A stretch of 64,000 nucleotides of DNA from Gryllotalpicola protaetiae (GCF_003627055.1 NZ_CP032624.1:62001-126000); one strand, 5' to 3'; shown: positions 35,596 to 44,907, counted from the first letter of the stretch. Numbers and translations: made by a program. Notes: generated from the sequence alone by a model not told the origin.

Positions 35596-37788
35596 TCAGC
35601 CTTTGGAGAGGAACTGCTTCTCGGACTCGTCGAGCCGTCGTTCCACCGCCTCTTTGAGCGGGGCGTGCGCGCGCAGGGTCGGGTCGGCTTCGATGACGGA
35701 CGCCGCGGCCGCCCGCGCCTGGGCGATGACCTCGCCGTCGAGCGCGACCCGCAGCAGCCGCAGCGACGAGCGGCCGCCCGACTGCCGGGCGCCCAGCACG
35801 TCGCCCTCTCGCCGCAGCTCGAGGTCGATCTGCGCGAGCTCGAAGCCGTCATGGTTGGCCGCGACCGCCTCGACCCGATCGCGGGCGAGCGTCTCGAGCT
35901 CTGCGTAGGTGACGAAGAGGCAGACGCCGGGCACGCTGCCCCGGCCGACGCGGCCGCGCAGCTGGTGCAGCTGGCTCACCCCGAAGCGATCGGCGTCGAG
36001 CACGATCATGGCCGACGCGTTGGGGACGTCGACGCCGACCTCGATCACGGTGGTCGCGACGATCAGGTCGAGCTCACGGCGGCCGAACGCGCCCATCACC
36101 TCGTCTTTCTCGTCGGACGTCATGCGGCCGTGCAGCATGCCGATGCGCACACCGGCGAGGTCGGGGCGCTGCGTGAGCGCGGCGTGCACGTCGACCACAT
36201 TGGCGAGCGGATGCTTGGGCGCCGCCGCTTCCTCTTCCGCGTCGTCGCTCTCGAACCGGTCACCCTCCTCAAGGTCTTTCGGGCTGATCGCCGGGCACAC
36301 GACGAACACCTGGCGGCCCTGATCGACCTCTTGCCGGGCGCGCTTCCAGATGTTGTTGAACCAGTCGGGCTTCTCGGCGAGTGGCACGACGAAGCTCTCG
36401 ATGCCCTGGCGACCCTGCGGCAGCTGGTGGATCGTCGAGATGTCGAGGTCGCCGAACACCGTCATCGCCACCGTGCGCGGGATCGGGGTCGCGGTGAGCA
36501 CGAGCAGGTGGGGCGGTGTCTTCCCTTTGGCGCGCAGCGTCTCGCGCTGCTCGACGCCGAAGCGGTGCTGCTCGTCGACGACGACGAGCCCGAGGTCGAA
36601 GAACTCGACGGCGTCGGAGAGAAGCGCGTGCGTTCCGACCACGATGCGCGCCTGGCCGGTGACGATGCGCAGCAGCGCCTTCTTCCGTTCGGCCGTGGTG
36701 AGCTGGCCGGTGAGCAGCGTCGGCATGAGCTCTGCGGAGAGGTCGGGGCCGAGCGCGCGCACGATGGATCGCAGGTGCTGTGCCGCGAGCACCTCGGTCG
36801 GGGCGAGCAGCGCCGACTGGCCGCCCGAGTCGGCGACCGTCGCCATCGCTCGCACCGCGACGAGGGTCTTTCCGCTTCCGACCTCGCCCTGCACGAGCCG
36901 GTTCATCGGGATGTCGCGGGCCAGGTCGAACGCGAGCTCTGCGCCGACGAGGCCCTGATCGGGCGTGAGCTCGAAGGGAAGCGCCTCGTCAAGTCGCTCC
37001 GCGTAACCGCCGGGCACCGCCGTGCGCGGCAGAGTGTGCGCCGAGCGGCTCACCGCGCGCTGCTGCAGCAGCGCGGTCTGCAGCACAAACGCCTCGTGGA
37101 AGCGGAGCGTGTCGCGGGCGCGCCGCCAGTCGGCATCCGTCTGGGGCGTGTGGATCAGTCGCAGCGCCTCGACGTAGCCGAGCAGCCCGTGCTCGGCGCG
37201 GGCACCCTCTGGCAGGGGGTCGAGCACCTCGTCGTCGTCGATCACCTCGAGCGTGTGCGCGATCGCCTCTGCCACCTTCCAGCTCTGGATCGACGCCGTC
37301 GCGGGGTAGACCGGGATCGGCTGGATCGCCCACTGCCTCGCCCGCTCGACGTCGACCTCTGGATCTGGCATGTCTTCGTCTTCACTGAACAGCTTGATCT
37401 CGGGATGCGTGAGCTGCGCCTCGCCCCTGAAGCGGGTCACCTTCCCCGAGAACATTCCCCGGTCGCCCTTCGACAGCTGGTTCTCGCGCCAGGGCTGATT
37501 GAAGAACGTCGCCGTCATCTCGCTGCGGCCATCACCGATCGTGACTGTCTGGATCGTGCCCCGGCGCGTCTTGAACGCCTTGCTGGTGACCCTGAGCACC
37601 GTCGCGATGACGGTGGCGACCTCGCCGTCTGGCAGCGAGTCGAGGGCAGTGGGCTCGCCGCGATGCGCGTAGCGTCGCGGGTACTGGCTGAGCAGGTCGG
37701 CGACGGTCACGAGCCCCCACGCCTTCTGGAAGGCGGTTGCCGAGCGCGGCCCGATCACGACGCTGAGCTTGGTGTCGAGACCGACCAT
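35596..37788 (-). CDS. recG: ATP-dependent DNA helicase RecG
   Basis: Branch-migration helicase of 730 residues for stalled forks. The N-terminal wedge (OB) domain covers about 60-170. Helicase motifs: GEVGSGKTLVAVRAM (I), LLAPTEVLA (Ia), VVDEQHRFGVEQR (II), TATPIPRT (III), IEVGVDVPNASAMIVLDADRFG (V) and QLRGRVGRG (VI). The TAGACT box 7 nt before the ATG marks a leaderless-type start, divergent from rsmD. Confidence 0.95.
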   Translation of the reverse strand: MVGLDTKLSVVIGPRSATAFQKAWGLVTVADLLSQYPRRYAHRGEPTALDSLPDGEVATVIATVLRVTSKAFKTRRGTIQTVTIGDGRSEMTATFFNQPWRENQLSKGDRGMFSGKVTRFRGEAQLTHPEIKLFSEDEDMPDPEVDVERARQWAIQPIPVYPATASIQSWKVAEAIAHTLEVIDDDEVLDPLPEGARAEHGLLGYVEALRLIHTPQTDADWRRARDTLRFHEAFVLQTALLQQRAVSRSAHTLPRTAVPGGYAERLDEALPFELTPDQGLVGAELAFDLARDIPMNRLVQGEVGSGKTLVAVRAMATVADSGGQSALLAPTEVLAAQHLRSIVRALGPDLSAELMPTLLTGQLTTAERKKALLRIVTGQARIVVGTHALLSDAVEFFDLGLVVVDEQHRFGVEQRETLRAKGKTPPHLLVLTATPIPRTVAMTVFGDLDISTIHQLPQGRQGIESFVVPLAEKPDWFNNIWKRARQEVDQGRQVFVVCPAISPKDLEEGDRFESDDAEEEAAAPKHPLANVVDVHAALTQRPDLAGVRIGMLHGRMTSDEKDEVMGAFGRRELDLIVATTVIEVGVDVPNASAMIVLDADRFGVSQLHQLRGRVGRGSVPGVCLFVTYAELETLARDRVEAVAANHDGFELAQIDLELRREGDVLGARQSGGRSSLRLLRVALDGEVIAQARAAAASVIEADPTLRAHAPLKEAVERRLDESEKQFLSKG

Positions 37789-37795
37789 GATGGCG

Positions 37796-37801
37796 AGTCT
37801 A
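37796..37801 (-). promoter_or_regulatory. Leaderless-type -10 box of recG
   Basis: TAGACT, 7 nt before the recG ATG at 37788. The same hexamer is used before ftsY. Confidence 0.5.
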
Positions 37802-37835
37802 GAACACAGCTACGACATCACCGGGAAGGCGCCGG

Positions 37836-37841
37836 TAGGTT
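37836..37841 (+). promoter_or_regulatory. Leaderless-type -10 box of rsmD
   Basis: TAGGTT, 6 nt before the rsmD ATG at 37848. It supports that ATG over the GTG two codons earlier. Confidence 0.45.
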
Positions 37842-37847
37842 GTGGAT

Positions 37848-38417
37848 ATGACCCGGATCATCGCGGGCGCCGCCGGGCGCGTGACCCTCAGAGTTCCCAA
37901 GGCCGGCACGCGGCCCAGCAGCGATCGGGTGCGGGAGGCGTTGTTCTCGGCGCTCGAGGCGCGCGACGCTCTCGACGGGGCGCGCGTGCTCGACCTCTAT
38001 GCAGGCTCTGGAGCGCTCGGGCTCGAGGCCGCGAGTCGCGGGGCCCGGTTCGTCGTACTGGTCGAGAAGAACCCGACGGCCGTCCGTGTCGCGAAGGCGA
38101 ACACCGCGCTTGTGACCACGGCGATGCGGGCGGATGCCTCGACCGTCGTCGTTATGCAGAGCGCCGTCGCCTCGTACCTCGCGTCGGCCGCGGGCTCGTT
38201 CGACCTGGTGTTCAGCGACCCGCCCTATGACGTGTCGGACGCAGACGTCGCCGCCGATCTCGCAGCAGTCGCGCCGCTGCTCGCGCCGGAGGCGCTGGTC
38301 GTCGTCGAGCGCTCATCGCGCTCCCCCGAGCCCGTGTGGCCCAAGGGCCTCACCCCGACGAAGCCGAAGAAGTACGGCGAGACGACGATCTGGTTCGCGG
38401 AGCGCTCAGATGGCTGA
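37848..38417 (+). CDS. rsmD: 16S rRNA (guanine(966)-N(2))-methyltransferase RsmD
   Basis: 189-residue SAM-dependent methyltransferase. It starts MTRIIAGAAGRVTLRVPKAGTRPSSDRVREALFSAL; the SAM loop is VLDLYAGSGALGLEA and the catalytic motif DLVFSDPPYDV (DPPY). It acts on the 30S head. It ends before a 165-nt gap with a strong hairpin. Confidence 0.93.
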   Translation: MTRIIAGAAGRVTLRVPKAGTRPSSDRVREALFSALEARDALDGARVLDLYAGSGALGLEAASRGARFVVLVEKNPTAVRVAKANTALVTTAMRADASTVVVMQSAVASYLASAAGSFDLVFSDPPYDVSDADVAADLAAVAPLLAPEALVVVERSSRSPEPVWPKGLTPTKPKKYGETTIWFAERSDG

Positions 38418-38470
38418 GGTCGCGACGCGCCACGTCACCGGCGCGGCGTCTTTCGCCGGTTGAGCGCGGC

Positions 38471-38527
38471 CGAGACGTGCCGAAATGCGCTCAGCCGAGC
38501 TTCGTCACGACATTTCGGCACGTCTCG
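38471..38527. repeat. 57-bp palindromic repeat, copy A
   Basis: Perfect 17-bp arms (18 bp when 38470 and 38528 are added) around a 23-nt loop, between the convergent rsmD and HerA-like genes. The arms start CGAGACGTGCCGAAATG. Its length (57 bp) and architecture match the two copies near 50380 and 51495, and the arm differences between them are compensatory. It may also act as a bidirectional terminator. Confidence 0.75.
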
Positions 38528-38582
38528 GTGAGGCGCGGCAACACGCACAGCGCGGGGCGAGCACACAGCGCGGACCGCTGAA

Positions 38583-40370
38583 CTACCGCCGCCGCGTGCC
38601 GAAGATGCCGTCGAGAACGCCCTTCAGGACCGTCTGTGTGGTGCGCGACGTCAGCACCTTCACGGCCGTCTTGCCGATCTGCTCGGCCTGCGTCTGGCGC
38701 GCCTTCTGCTGACGGGCGGATTCCTTCTGAGCGGCGGCGCTCGCCTTGGCATCCGTCGCCTGCTGCTTCGCCCGCGCCTTCGCATCGGCCTCGGTCTGCG
38801 CCCTCTCGGCCGCCGCGTTCAGCTTCGCCGTCAGGATCTCGCCTGCCGACTCGCGGTCGATCGGCGTGCCGTACTTCGCCAACAGCGGCGACGCGGCGAT
38901 GACGCCGTCGATCGCGGCATCCGGTGCGGTGGTCATCGAGGACTGCGGGGCGCGCATACGCGTCCAGGCGACGGGCGTCGGCGCGCCGGACTCGTTCATG
39001 ACGGTCACGATCGCCTCGCCCGTGCCGAGCGAGGTCAGGACCTCTTCGAGGTCGTAGCCCGACTTCGGATAGGTCGACACCGTCGCACGCAGCGCCTTCG
39101 CGTCGTCGGGGGTGAACGCGCGCAGGGCGTGCTGCACCCGCGATCCGAGCTGCGCGAGCACGTCTTCGTGCACATCTTTCGGGGACTGCGTGATGAAGAA
39201 CACGCCGACGCCCTTCGAGCGGATGAGCCGCACGGTCTGCGTGATCTGGGTGATGAACTCCTTGCTGGCATCCGTGAACAAGAGGTGCGCCTCGTCGAGG
39301 AAGAAGACCAGCTTCGGCTTCGGCGCGTCGCCCACCTCGGGCAGCGCGTTGTAGAGGTCGGCGAGCAGCCACATCAGGAAGGTGGAATAGAGCTGCGGCT
39401 GATCGGCGACGCCCGGCACCTCGAGCAGGCTGACGATGCCACGGCCGTCGGATGCCTGCCGCAGGAACTCGTTCGTGTCGATCTCGGGCTCGCCGAAGAA
39501 CGCCTCGGCCCCGGTCGCCGCGAACGTGACCAACTCCCGCAGGATGACGCCAGCCGTCGCCGGCGAGATGCCGCCGATGCCGGCGAGCTCGGCTTTGCCG
39601 TCTGCGCTCGTCAGGTATTGCAGCACGGCGCGCAGGTCTTCGAGGTCGAGCAGGGCGAGGCCCTTCTCCTCCGCGTAGTGGAAGACCAGGCCGAGGCTCG
39701 ATTCCTGCACCTCGTTGAGGCCGAGCACGCGGGCGAGCAGCAGCGGCCCGAAGCCGGCGATCGTCGCACGGATCGGCACGCCCTTCCCCTTGCCGCCGAG
39801 CGAGTACACCTCGGTCGGGAAGTGCGCGGGGCTCCAGTCCTGCCCGATCGCCGTGGTGCGGGCGAGCAGCTTGTCACTCGACTCGCCGTCGACGAGGATG
39901 CCCGACAGGTCGCCCTTGATGTCGGCCGCGAACACGCTGACCCCGTTGGCCGAGAGCTGCTCGACGATCGCCTGCAGCGTGCGCGTCTTCCCCGTGCCGG
40001 TCGCCCCCGCGATCAGTCCGTGGCGGTTCAGCATTCCGAGCGGGATGCGGATCTGCGCGTCGGGCAGCGGCACCCCGTTGAGCAGCGCGCCGAGCTCGAG
40101 GCTCGTGTCGGTGAAGCCGTAGCCCGCCTTGACCTTCTCGACGTCGGGCTGGCCGAGCGGGCCCGGGGTGGTCGGTGCTTCCGCCACGGCCGCTTCCCCG
40201 GCCGCTGCCGCCGCTGCCGGTGCGGCCGCTGCGGCGGGTGACGCCTGAGCCGCGGCCGCCGCGGCGGCTGCCTGCGCTGCGGCAGCCGCCTCCTGCGCCT
40301 TGCGCACGGCCTCTTCTGCTTGCCTCTGAAGTTCCTCCGCCTGCTTCTGCAGGTCCCCCGGATCGGTCAT
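38583..40370 (-). CDS. HerA-like helicase (DUF853 family)
   Basis: 595-residue ATPase of the HerA/FtsK superfamily. The N-terminus is a coiled coil with a run of about 40 mostly Ala residues (about 25-65). The DUF853 core follows with Walker A GLIAGATGTGKTRTLQAI, the FAADIKGDLSGI box and Walker B KLVFFLDEAHLLF. The C-terminal 90 residues are Lys/Ala/Gln-rich coiled coil and end GIFGTRRR. The role in actinobacteria is unknown; HerA relatives pair with NurA nucleases, but none is nearby. Confidence 0.88.
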   Translation of the reverse strand: MTDPGDLQKQAEELQRQAEEAVRKAQEAAAAAQAAAAAAAAQASPAAAAAPAAAAAAGEAAVAEAPTTPGPLGQPDVEKVKAGYGFTDTSLELGALLNGVPLPDAQIRIPLGMLNRHGLIAGATGTGKTRTLQAIVEQLSANGVSVFAADIKGDLSGILVDGESSDKLLARTTAIGQDWSPAHFPTEVYSLGGKGKGVPIRATIAGFGPLLLARVLGLNEVQESSLGLVFHYAEEKGLALLDLEDLRAVLQYLTSADGKAELAGIGGISPATAGVILRELVTFAATGAEAFFGEPEIDTNEFLRQASDGRGIVSLLEVPGVADQPQLYSTFLMWLLADLYNALPEVGDAPKPKLVFFLDEAHLLFTDASKEFITQITQTVRLIRSKGVGVFFITQSPKDVHEDVLAQLGSRVQHALRAFTPDDAKALRATVSTYPKSGYDLEEVLTSLGTGEAIVTVMNESGAPTPVAWTRMRAPQSSMTTAPDAAIDGVIAASPLLAKYGTPIDRESAGEILTAKLNAAAERAQTEADAKARAKQQATDAKASAAAQKESARQQKARQTQAEQIGKTAVKVLTSRTTQTVLKGVLDGIFGTRRR

Positions 40371-40561
40371 GGCCAGAGCATATTGCGCCGGCGTGTCCGG
40401 CGTCAGGACACGGGATTCAAGATGCGCCGACGGTTCGTTCCGGCCATCGCCCGTGACCGCGCTTCACGCTTTCGCTGGGCGGTGCGACGCACGATTCGTC
40501 ACCCGGAAATCGAGAACCGGAGTGACAAATCGTGCGAATGGTGACGAATCCGATGCCGCAG
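40371..40561. other. Intergenic stretch with a 47-bp hairpin
   Basis: No gene seen between thiL and the HerA-like gene, both on the minus strand. It contains arms GCACGATTCGTCAC (40489-40502) and GTGACAAATCGTGC (40522-40535), 13 of 14 bp paired with a 19-nt loop. It lies past the thiL stop, so terminator use is plausible. Confidence 0.55.
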
Positions 40562-41506
40562 CTAGGAGAGCCGGCCGTCCCACTGCTCGTAGGGGTCCCA
40601 TCCGCCGAGCCCGACGAACTCGCGACCGCCGATGCGCACACGGCCCGTACCCGGCGCGACGACGCCAATGCTGCGGAATCCGTCGGGCAGCTCGGCGCCC
40701 GCCGAGAACGTCGCGAGCAGCGAGTGGTCTTCGCCCCCGCGCGCCTGGTCGTCATCGAGAGGATCGAGTTCGAGATCGACGACGGATGCCTGCGCCAGGC
40801 GTCGCGCGTCGAGCACGAGCCCGTCGCTGAGGTCCATCATCGCGGAAGCGCCGGCCTCGGCGGCGGCCGTGCCGAGCGCTATCGGGGGTACCGGCCGCAA
40901 CTGGCGTCTCACCGCGTGATCGTCGATGCGCAGGGCCTCGACGCGACCGTGCTCGAACAGCAGCCGCAGGCCGCGCGCCGCGACGCCGAGCTCGCCCGCC
41001 ACCGCGACGACGTCGCCGGAGCGAGCACCCGAGCGCCGCACCGGGGGCCGCCCCTCGAGGTCGCCGAACGCGGTGACGGCGACGGTGAACACGTCAGAGG
41101 TCGACAGGTCCCCGCCGACCACGCCGCACCCGGGCGCGAGCTCGGCGCACGCAAGACGCAGCCCGTCGGCGAACGACTCGAGCACGTCGACCGGCGTCGA
41201 CGACGGCGCCGCAAGCCCGACGACCAACGCCGTCGGCCGGGCACCCATCGCCGCGACATCGGACAGGTTCGTTGCCGCAGCCTTCCAGCCGAGGTCCTCG
41301 GGCGTCGAGAACTCCCAGCGGAAGTCAGGGCCGTGCACGAGCATGTCGGTCGTCACGACGTAGCGCCCATCGGGCGCGGCCAAGACCGCGGCATCGTCGC
41401 CGGGGCCGAGCAGCGCGGCATCCGCTTCGGGCAGTCTGGGGAAGATGCGAGCGAGGACCGCGATCTCACCCACCTCGGCCAGGGTGGGCCGCTCAGCTTC
41501 CGCCAT
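40562..41506 (-). CDS. thiL: Thiamine-monophosphate kinase
   Basis: 314-residue kinase converting thiamine phosphate to thiamine diphosphate with ATP. The N-terminal ATP-binding block reads GPGDDAAVLAAPDGRYVVTTDMLVHGPDFRW; GWKAAATNLSDVAAMGARP and GGDLSTSD follow, and a late MMDLSDGLVLDARRLA. TAGCGT lies 7 nt before the ATG at 41506. It is divergent from the DUF3515 lipoprotein, a usual neighbour. Confidence 0.94.
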   Translation of the reverse strand: MAEAERPTLAEVGEIAVLARIFPRLPEADAALLGPGDDAAVLAAPDGRYVVTTDMLVHGPDFRWEFSTPEDLGWKAAATNLSDVAAMGARPTALVVGLAAPSSTPVDVLESFADGLRLACAELAPGCGVVGGDLSTSDVFTVAVTAFGDLEGRPPVRRSGARSGDVVAVAGELGVAARGLRLLFEHGRVEALRIDDHAVRRQLRPVPPIALGTAAAEAGASAMMDLSDGLVLDARRLAQASVVDLELDPLDDDQARGGEDHSLLATFSAGAELPDGFRSIGVVAPGTGRVRIGGREFVGLGGWDPYEQWDGRLS

Positions 41507-41513
41507 AGGGTCC

Positions 41514-41523
41514 ACGCTAGCGT
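41514..41523. promoter_or_regulatory. Palindromic shared -10 box of thiL and DUF3515 gene
   Basis: ACGCTAGCGT is a perfect palindrome giving TAGCGT on both strands. On the minus strand it is 7 nt before the thiL ATG; on the plus strand 10 nt before the DUF3515 ATG. Confidence 0.5.
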
Positions 41524-41533
41524 TGCGAGCGAG

Positions 41534-42028
41534 ATGTCCCGCCTTCGTGTCGCCGCCGCAGCCGTGGCCGCAATCGCCTTCGCCGCCCTGCTCGCCGGCT
41601 GTACGCCGACCGTCGCGCTCAACGCCGCGCCGCATGCCAACAACCCGAAGTGCGCATCGGTGACGGTGATCCTGCCCGACACCGTCGCCGGGCAGGCGAA
41701 GGACTACACGAACGCGCAGGCGACCAGCGCCTGGGGCAGCCCCGTGAAGGTGCAGCTGCGCTGCGGCGTGACCCCGCTCGGCCCCACGACGAAGCCGTGC
41801 ATCACCGTCGGCAGCGGGCAGGACGCGGTCGACTGGGTGCTGACGAACGACCCTGACGACAAGGTGCTCACCTACGTCACCTTCGGTCGCAGCCCGGCCG
41901 TCGAGGTCACGATCCAGCACGGCAAGGGCGGCGTCAGCGACGCCAACGTGCTGCCCGACCTCGGGCAGGCGGTCTCGCAGCTGCCGCGCACGAACCTCAA
42001 GTGCATCGCCGCCGACGACGCGCCGTAG
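41534..42028 (+). CDS. DUF3515 family lipoprotein
   Basis: 164 residues. A lipoprotein signal (MSRLRVAAAAVAAIAFAALLAGC) makes C23 the lipidated residue. The rest is the DUF3515 domain with conserved cysteines (NPKCASVTVILPDTVAGQ, VQLRCGV, KPCITV, NLKCIAADDAP). Function unknown; it is widely placed beside thiL and ddl in actinobacteria. It converges with ddl, 3 nt apart. Confidence 0.9.
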   Translation: MSRLRVAAAAVAAIAFAALLAGCTPTVALNAAPHANNPKCASVTVILPDTVAGQAKDYTNAQATSAWGSPVKVQLRCGVTPLGPTTKPCITVGSGQDAVDWVLTNDPDDKVLTYVTFGRSPAVEVTIQHGKGGVSDANVLPDLGQAVSQLPRTNLKCIAADDAP

Positions 42029-42031
42029 CCG

Positions 42032-43123
42032 TCAGTCCCGCGCGTCGAGGGCGAGCGCGACCAGCTCGTCGATGAGGGCCGGGTAGGGCAGGCCGGATGC
42101 CTCCCAGCACTTCGGGTACATCGAGATCGGCGTGAAGCCGGGCATGGTGTTGATCTCGTTGATCACCCAACCGGCTTCGGTCAGGAAGAAGTCGACACGC
42201 GACAGTCCCGCGGCGCCGATCGCCTCGAACGCGCGCACAGCGAGGTCCTGCATCTCCGCGAGCTCGGCGCCAGACAGCACAGCGGGACACTGCAGCTCGA
42301 CGCCGTCGCCGCCGAGGTACTTGCCCTCGAAGTCGTAGAACTCACGGCCGGTCAGCACGATCTCGCCCGCGACCGACGCGCGCGGCTTCGCTCCGCCCGC
42401 GCCACCGAGTACTGCGATCTCGATCTCGCGGCCGACGACGGCCGGCTCGATGAGCACCTTGACGTCCTCGGCGAGGGCGGTCTCCATCGCAGCGGCGAGG
42501 CCTGAGGCATCCGTCGCCTTCGCGACACCCACGCTAGAACCCGCGCGCGCGGGCTTCACGAACACCGGGTAGCCAAGCGCTGATGCAGCAGCATGCACGG
42601 ATGCCGGGTCGTCAGCCCATTCGCGCCGAGAGACGGTCGCCCACGGCGCCACCGGCAGCCCCGCCTGGGTGAAGACCACCTTCATGAAGTGCTTGTCCAT
42701 GCCGAGCGCACTCGCGAGCACGCCGGAGCCCACGGCGGGCAGGTCGACGAGCTCAAGCAGTCCCTGCACCGTGCCGTCCTCGCCCCAGAGACCATGGAGG
42801 ATCGGGAAGACGACGTCGATGCGCACCTCGCGCACCTCACCCGACGCCGACGTGACGGTCAGCGCGTGCGAGCGCGCATCGCGCGGCCACTCGACCCGGC
42901 TGCCGTCGTCGCGGACCTCGGGCATCCGCCCCTCGCCCATGAAGTAGTCCGCCGGGTCGGTCGAGCCGAGCACGTAGCCCCCGTCGCGCGTGATGCCGAC
43001 CGGGACGATGTCGTACTTCTCAGGGTCGAGCGCCCCCAGGACCCCGCCCGCCGTCGCCACCGACACCGAATGCTCGCTTGAGCGCCCGCCGAAGAGCAGA
43101 GCCAGTGCGAGCTTCGTGGTCAT
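42032..43123 (-). CDS. ddl: D-alanine--D-alanine ligase
   Basis: 363-residue ATP-grasp ligase making D-Ala-D-Ala for peptidoglycan. The start MTTKLALALLFGGRSSEHSVS fits the family. Other motifs: ILHGLWGEDGTVQGLLELVDLPAVGSGVLASALGMDK, VKPARAGSSVG and RVDFFL.EAGWVINEINTMPGFTPISMYP. Its first 104 nt overlap the end of gpsA. It is last in leuC-leuD-murA-plsC-gpsA-ddl. Confidence 0.95.
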   Translation of the reverse strand: MTTKLALALLFGGRSSEHSVSVATAGGVLGALDPEKYDIVPVGITRDGGYVLGSTDPADYFMGEGRMPEVRDDGSRVEWPRDARSHALTVTSASGEVREVRIDVVFPILHGLWGEDGTVQGLLELVDLPAVGSGVLASALGMDKHFMKVVFTQAGLPVAPWATVSRREWADDPASVHAAASALGYPVFVKPARAGSSVGVAKATDASGLAAAMETALAEDVKVLIEPAVVGREIEIAVLGGAGGAKPRASVAGEIVLTGREFYDFEGKYLGGDGVELQCPAVLSGAELAEMQDLAVRAFEAIGAAGLSRVDFFLTEAGWVINEINTMPGFTPISMYPKCWEASGLPYPALIDELVALALDARD

Positions 43124-44147
43124 CCGTGGTCCTTTCGCCCGTGGGCGTTTCGTCGGTGGTCAGGTGGGGGGCGATGTCCTGCGGTTTGAGGGTACCGGCG
43201 AGCACCTGGTGCACCTGCTCGACGATGGGCATCGCGACCCCGCGGGCGCGCGCGAGCGACAGGATCGGAGCGACCGACGCGAGCCCCTCTGCCGTCTGGT
43301 CCATCTGACGCACCACCTCGTGCAAGGCGTAGCCCTGGCCCAGCAGCCGGCCCGCGGTGTTGTTGCGCGACAGCGGCGACTGACAGGTCGCGATCAGGTC
43401 GCCGAGGCCGGCGAGGCCCGACAGCGTGTCGGGGTGGCCGCCGTGCGCGACCGCGAAGTCGGTCATCTCGACGAGCCCGCGCGTGATGATCGACGCTTTC
43501 GTGTTCTCGCCGTAGCCGACGCCGTCGACGATGCCGATCGCGACCGCGATGAGGTTCTTGAGCACCCCGCCGAACTCGGTTCCGACCACGTCGGTGTTGA
43601 CGAACGACCGGAAGTACCTGTTGGTCGCCGCCATCGCGACGGCCTGTGCGGTCTCGAGGCTGACGGAGCTGACGACCGCTGCGGTCGGCTGCTCCTTCGC
43701 GATCTCTAGGGCGAGATTGGGGCCGGATGCCACGGCGATGCGCTCTTCGTCGAGCTCGAGCACGTCGGCGATGACCTCGCTCATGCGGGCGTTGCTCGCC
43801 TTCTCGATGCCCTTCATCAGGCTGACGACGGGGATCCCCGCCGGCAGCATCGGCTTCAGTGCGTTGAGGTTGTCGCGCAGCGTCTGGCTCGGAACCGCGA
43901 GGTAGAGCTGCTCGGCCCCGCGCAGCGAGTCGCGCAGGCTGCTCGTCGCGGTGATCGTTCGGGGCAGATTGATGCCGCGTAGGTACTGGGTGTTGCGGTG
44001 CGTCTCGCGGATCTCCCGTGCGATCTCGGGCCGGCGAGCCCAGATGGTCACCTCGGCGCCGCCGTCGGCGAGCACCTTGGCGAACGCGGTCCCCCAGCTG
44101 CCGGCGCCGAACACGGTCACGCGGCGCAGGGGTCTCTTCGGAGGCAC
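43020..44147 (-). CDS. gpsA: NAD(P)H-dependent glycerol-3-phosphate dehydrogenase
   Basis: Makes sn-glycerol 3-phosphate for phospholipids. From the GTG at 44147 it has 375 residues. The NAD loop is VTVFGAGSWGTAFAKVL; K-GIE (SLMKGIEKAS), EFGGVLKNLIAVAIGIVDG and RNNTAGRLLGQG are typical. The normal family end is about residue 335. Here the frame runs 104 nt into ddl, giving a basic, Gly/Arg-rich tail ending GGRGPGGARP that looks non-homologous. Confidence 0.94.
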   Translation of the reverse strand: MPPKRPLRRVTVFGAGSWGTAFAKVLADGGAEVTIWARRPEIAREIRETHRNTQYLRGINLPRTITATSSLRDSLRGAEQLYLAVPSQTLRDNLNALKPMLPAGIPVVSLMKGIEKASNARMSEVIADVLELDEERIAVASGPNLALEIAKEQPTAAVVSSVSLETAQAVAMAATNRYFRSFVNTDVVGTEFGGVLKNLIAVAIGIVDGVGYGENTKASIITRGLVEMTDFAVAHGGHPDTLSGLAGLGDLIATCQSPLSRNNTAGRLLGQGYALHEVVRQMDQTAEGLASVAPILSLARARGVAMPIVEQVHQVLAGTLKPQDIAPHLTTDETPTGERTTDDHEARTGSALRRALKRAFGVGGDGGRGPGGARP

Positions 44148-44148
44148 C

Positions 44149-44904
44149 CTAGCTCCGCTCGTGGAAGCGGCCGGTCTCGGACTGGCCCTGCTCAGCCGGG
44201 TCCCAGCGGCGCACTGGCGCCTTCTCGCCGCGCAGCGTCTCGAGCTGCGCCGTGATCGCGGCCATGATCTTCTCGGTCGCGGCCGTCAACAGCGGCTGAT
44301 CGATCGGCCTGCCCTCGAACTCTGAGAGATCGACCGCCTCGCCCACCGCGAAGTCGACCGGATGCCGCGGGAAGAAGTTGATCTTCTTGCCGTAGCGCGC
44401 CATCAGCGCCTGCGTGCCCCAGTGCGCGATCGGAATCACCGGAATGCCCTGCTCGAGTGCGATGCGCGCCGCTCCGGTCTTTCCCCGCATCGGCCACATG
44501 TCGGGGTCGCGGGTCAGCGTGCCCTCCGGGTAGACGATGACGATGCCCTGCTTGTCGACGAGCTCCGCGGCCGCCGAGAGCGGCGACGCGGCCTTCGCCG
44601 CGGCCGCGGCGGTGCGCTCCACCGGCACCTGGCCGCTGCGGCGCAGGAACCAGCCGAGCACGGGGATCTTGAAGAGGCTCGACTTGGCGAGGAAGCGCGG
44701 ATTGCGCCCGGCCCGGAACACCATCATGCCGACGATCACAGGGTCGATCTCGCTGTAGTGGTTCGGCGCGATCACGTAGGCGCCCCGCGCTGGAATGCGC
44801 TCGGGGTGCGCGACGCGGAACTTCACGCTGCCGCCGAGCACCGCGAACGCGATGAACGCCATCGGCCAGAAGATCGTCGGCCGGCCGGTCTCCTTGCGGG
44901 CCAC
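44149..44904 (-). CDS. plsC: 1-acyl-sn-glycerol-3-phosphate acyltransferase
   Basis: 251-residue PlsC-type acyltransferase for phosphatidic acid. One hydrophobic N-terminal segment precedes the catalytic HX4D (NHYSEID) and the glycerol-phosphate box YPEGTLTRDP, with IPVIPIAHWG further on. It lies between murA (3 nt) and gpsA, coupling lipid and wall precursor supply in one operon. Confidence 0.93.
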   Translation of the reverse strand: MARKETGRPTIFWPMAFIAFAVLGGSVKFRVAHPERIPARGAYVIAPNHYSEIDPVIVGMMVFRAGRNPRFLAKSSLFKIPVLGWFLRRSGQVPVERTAAAAAKAASPLSAAAELVDKQGIVIVYPEGTLTRDPDMWPMRGKTGAARIALEQGIPVIPIAHWGTQALMARYGKKINFFPRHPVDFAVGEAVDLSEFEGRPIDQPLLTAATEKIMAAITAQLETLRGEKAPVRRWDPAEQGQSETGRFHERS

Positions 44905-44907
44905 GCC

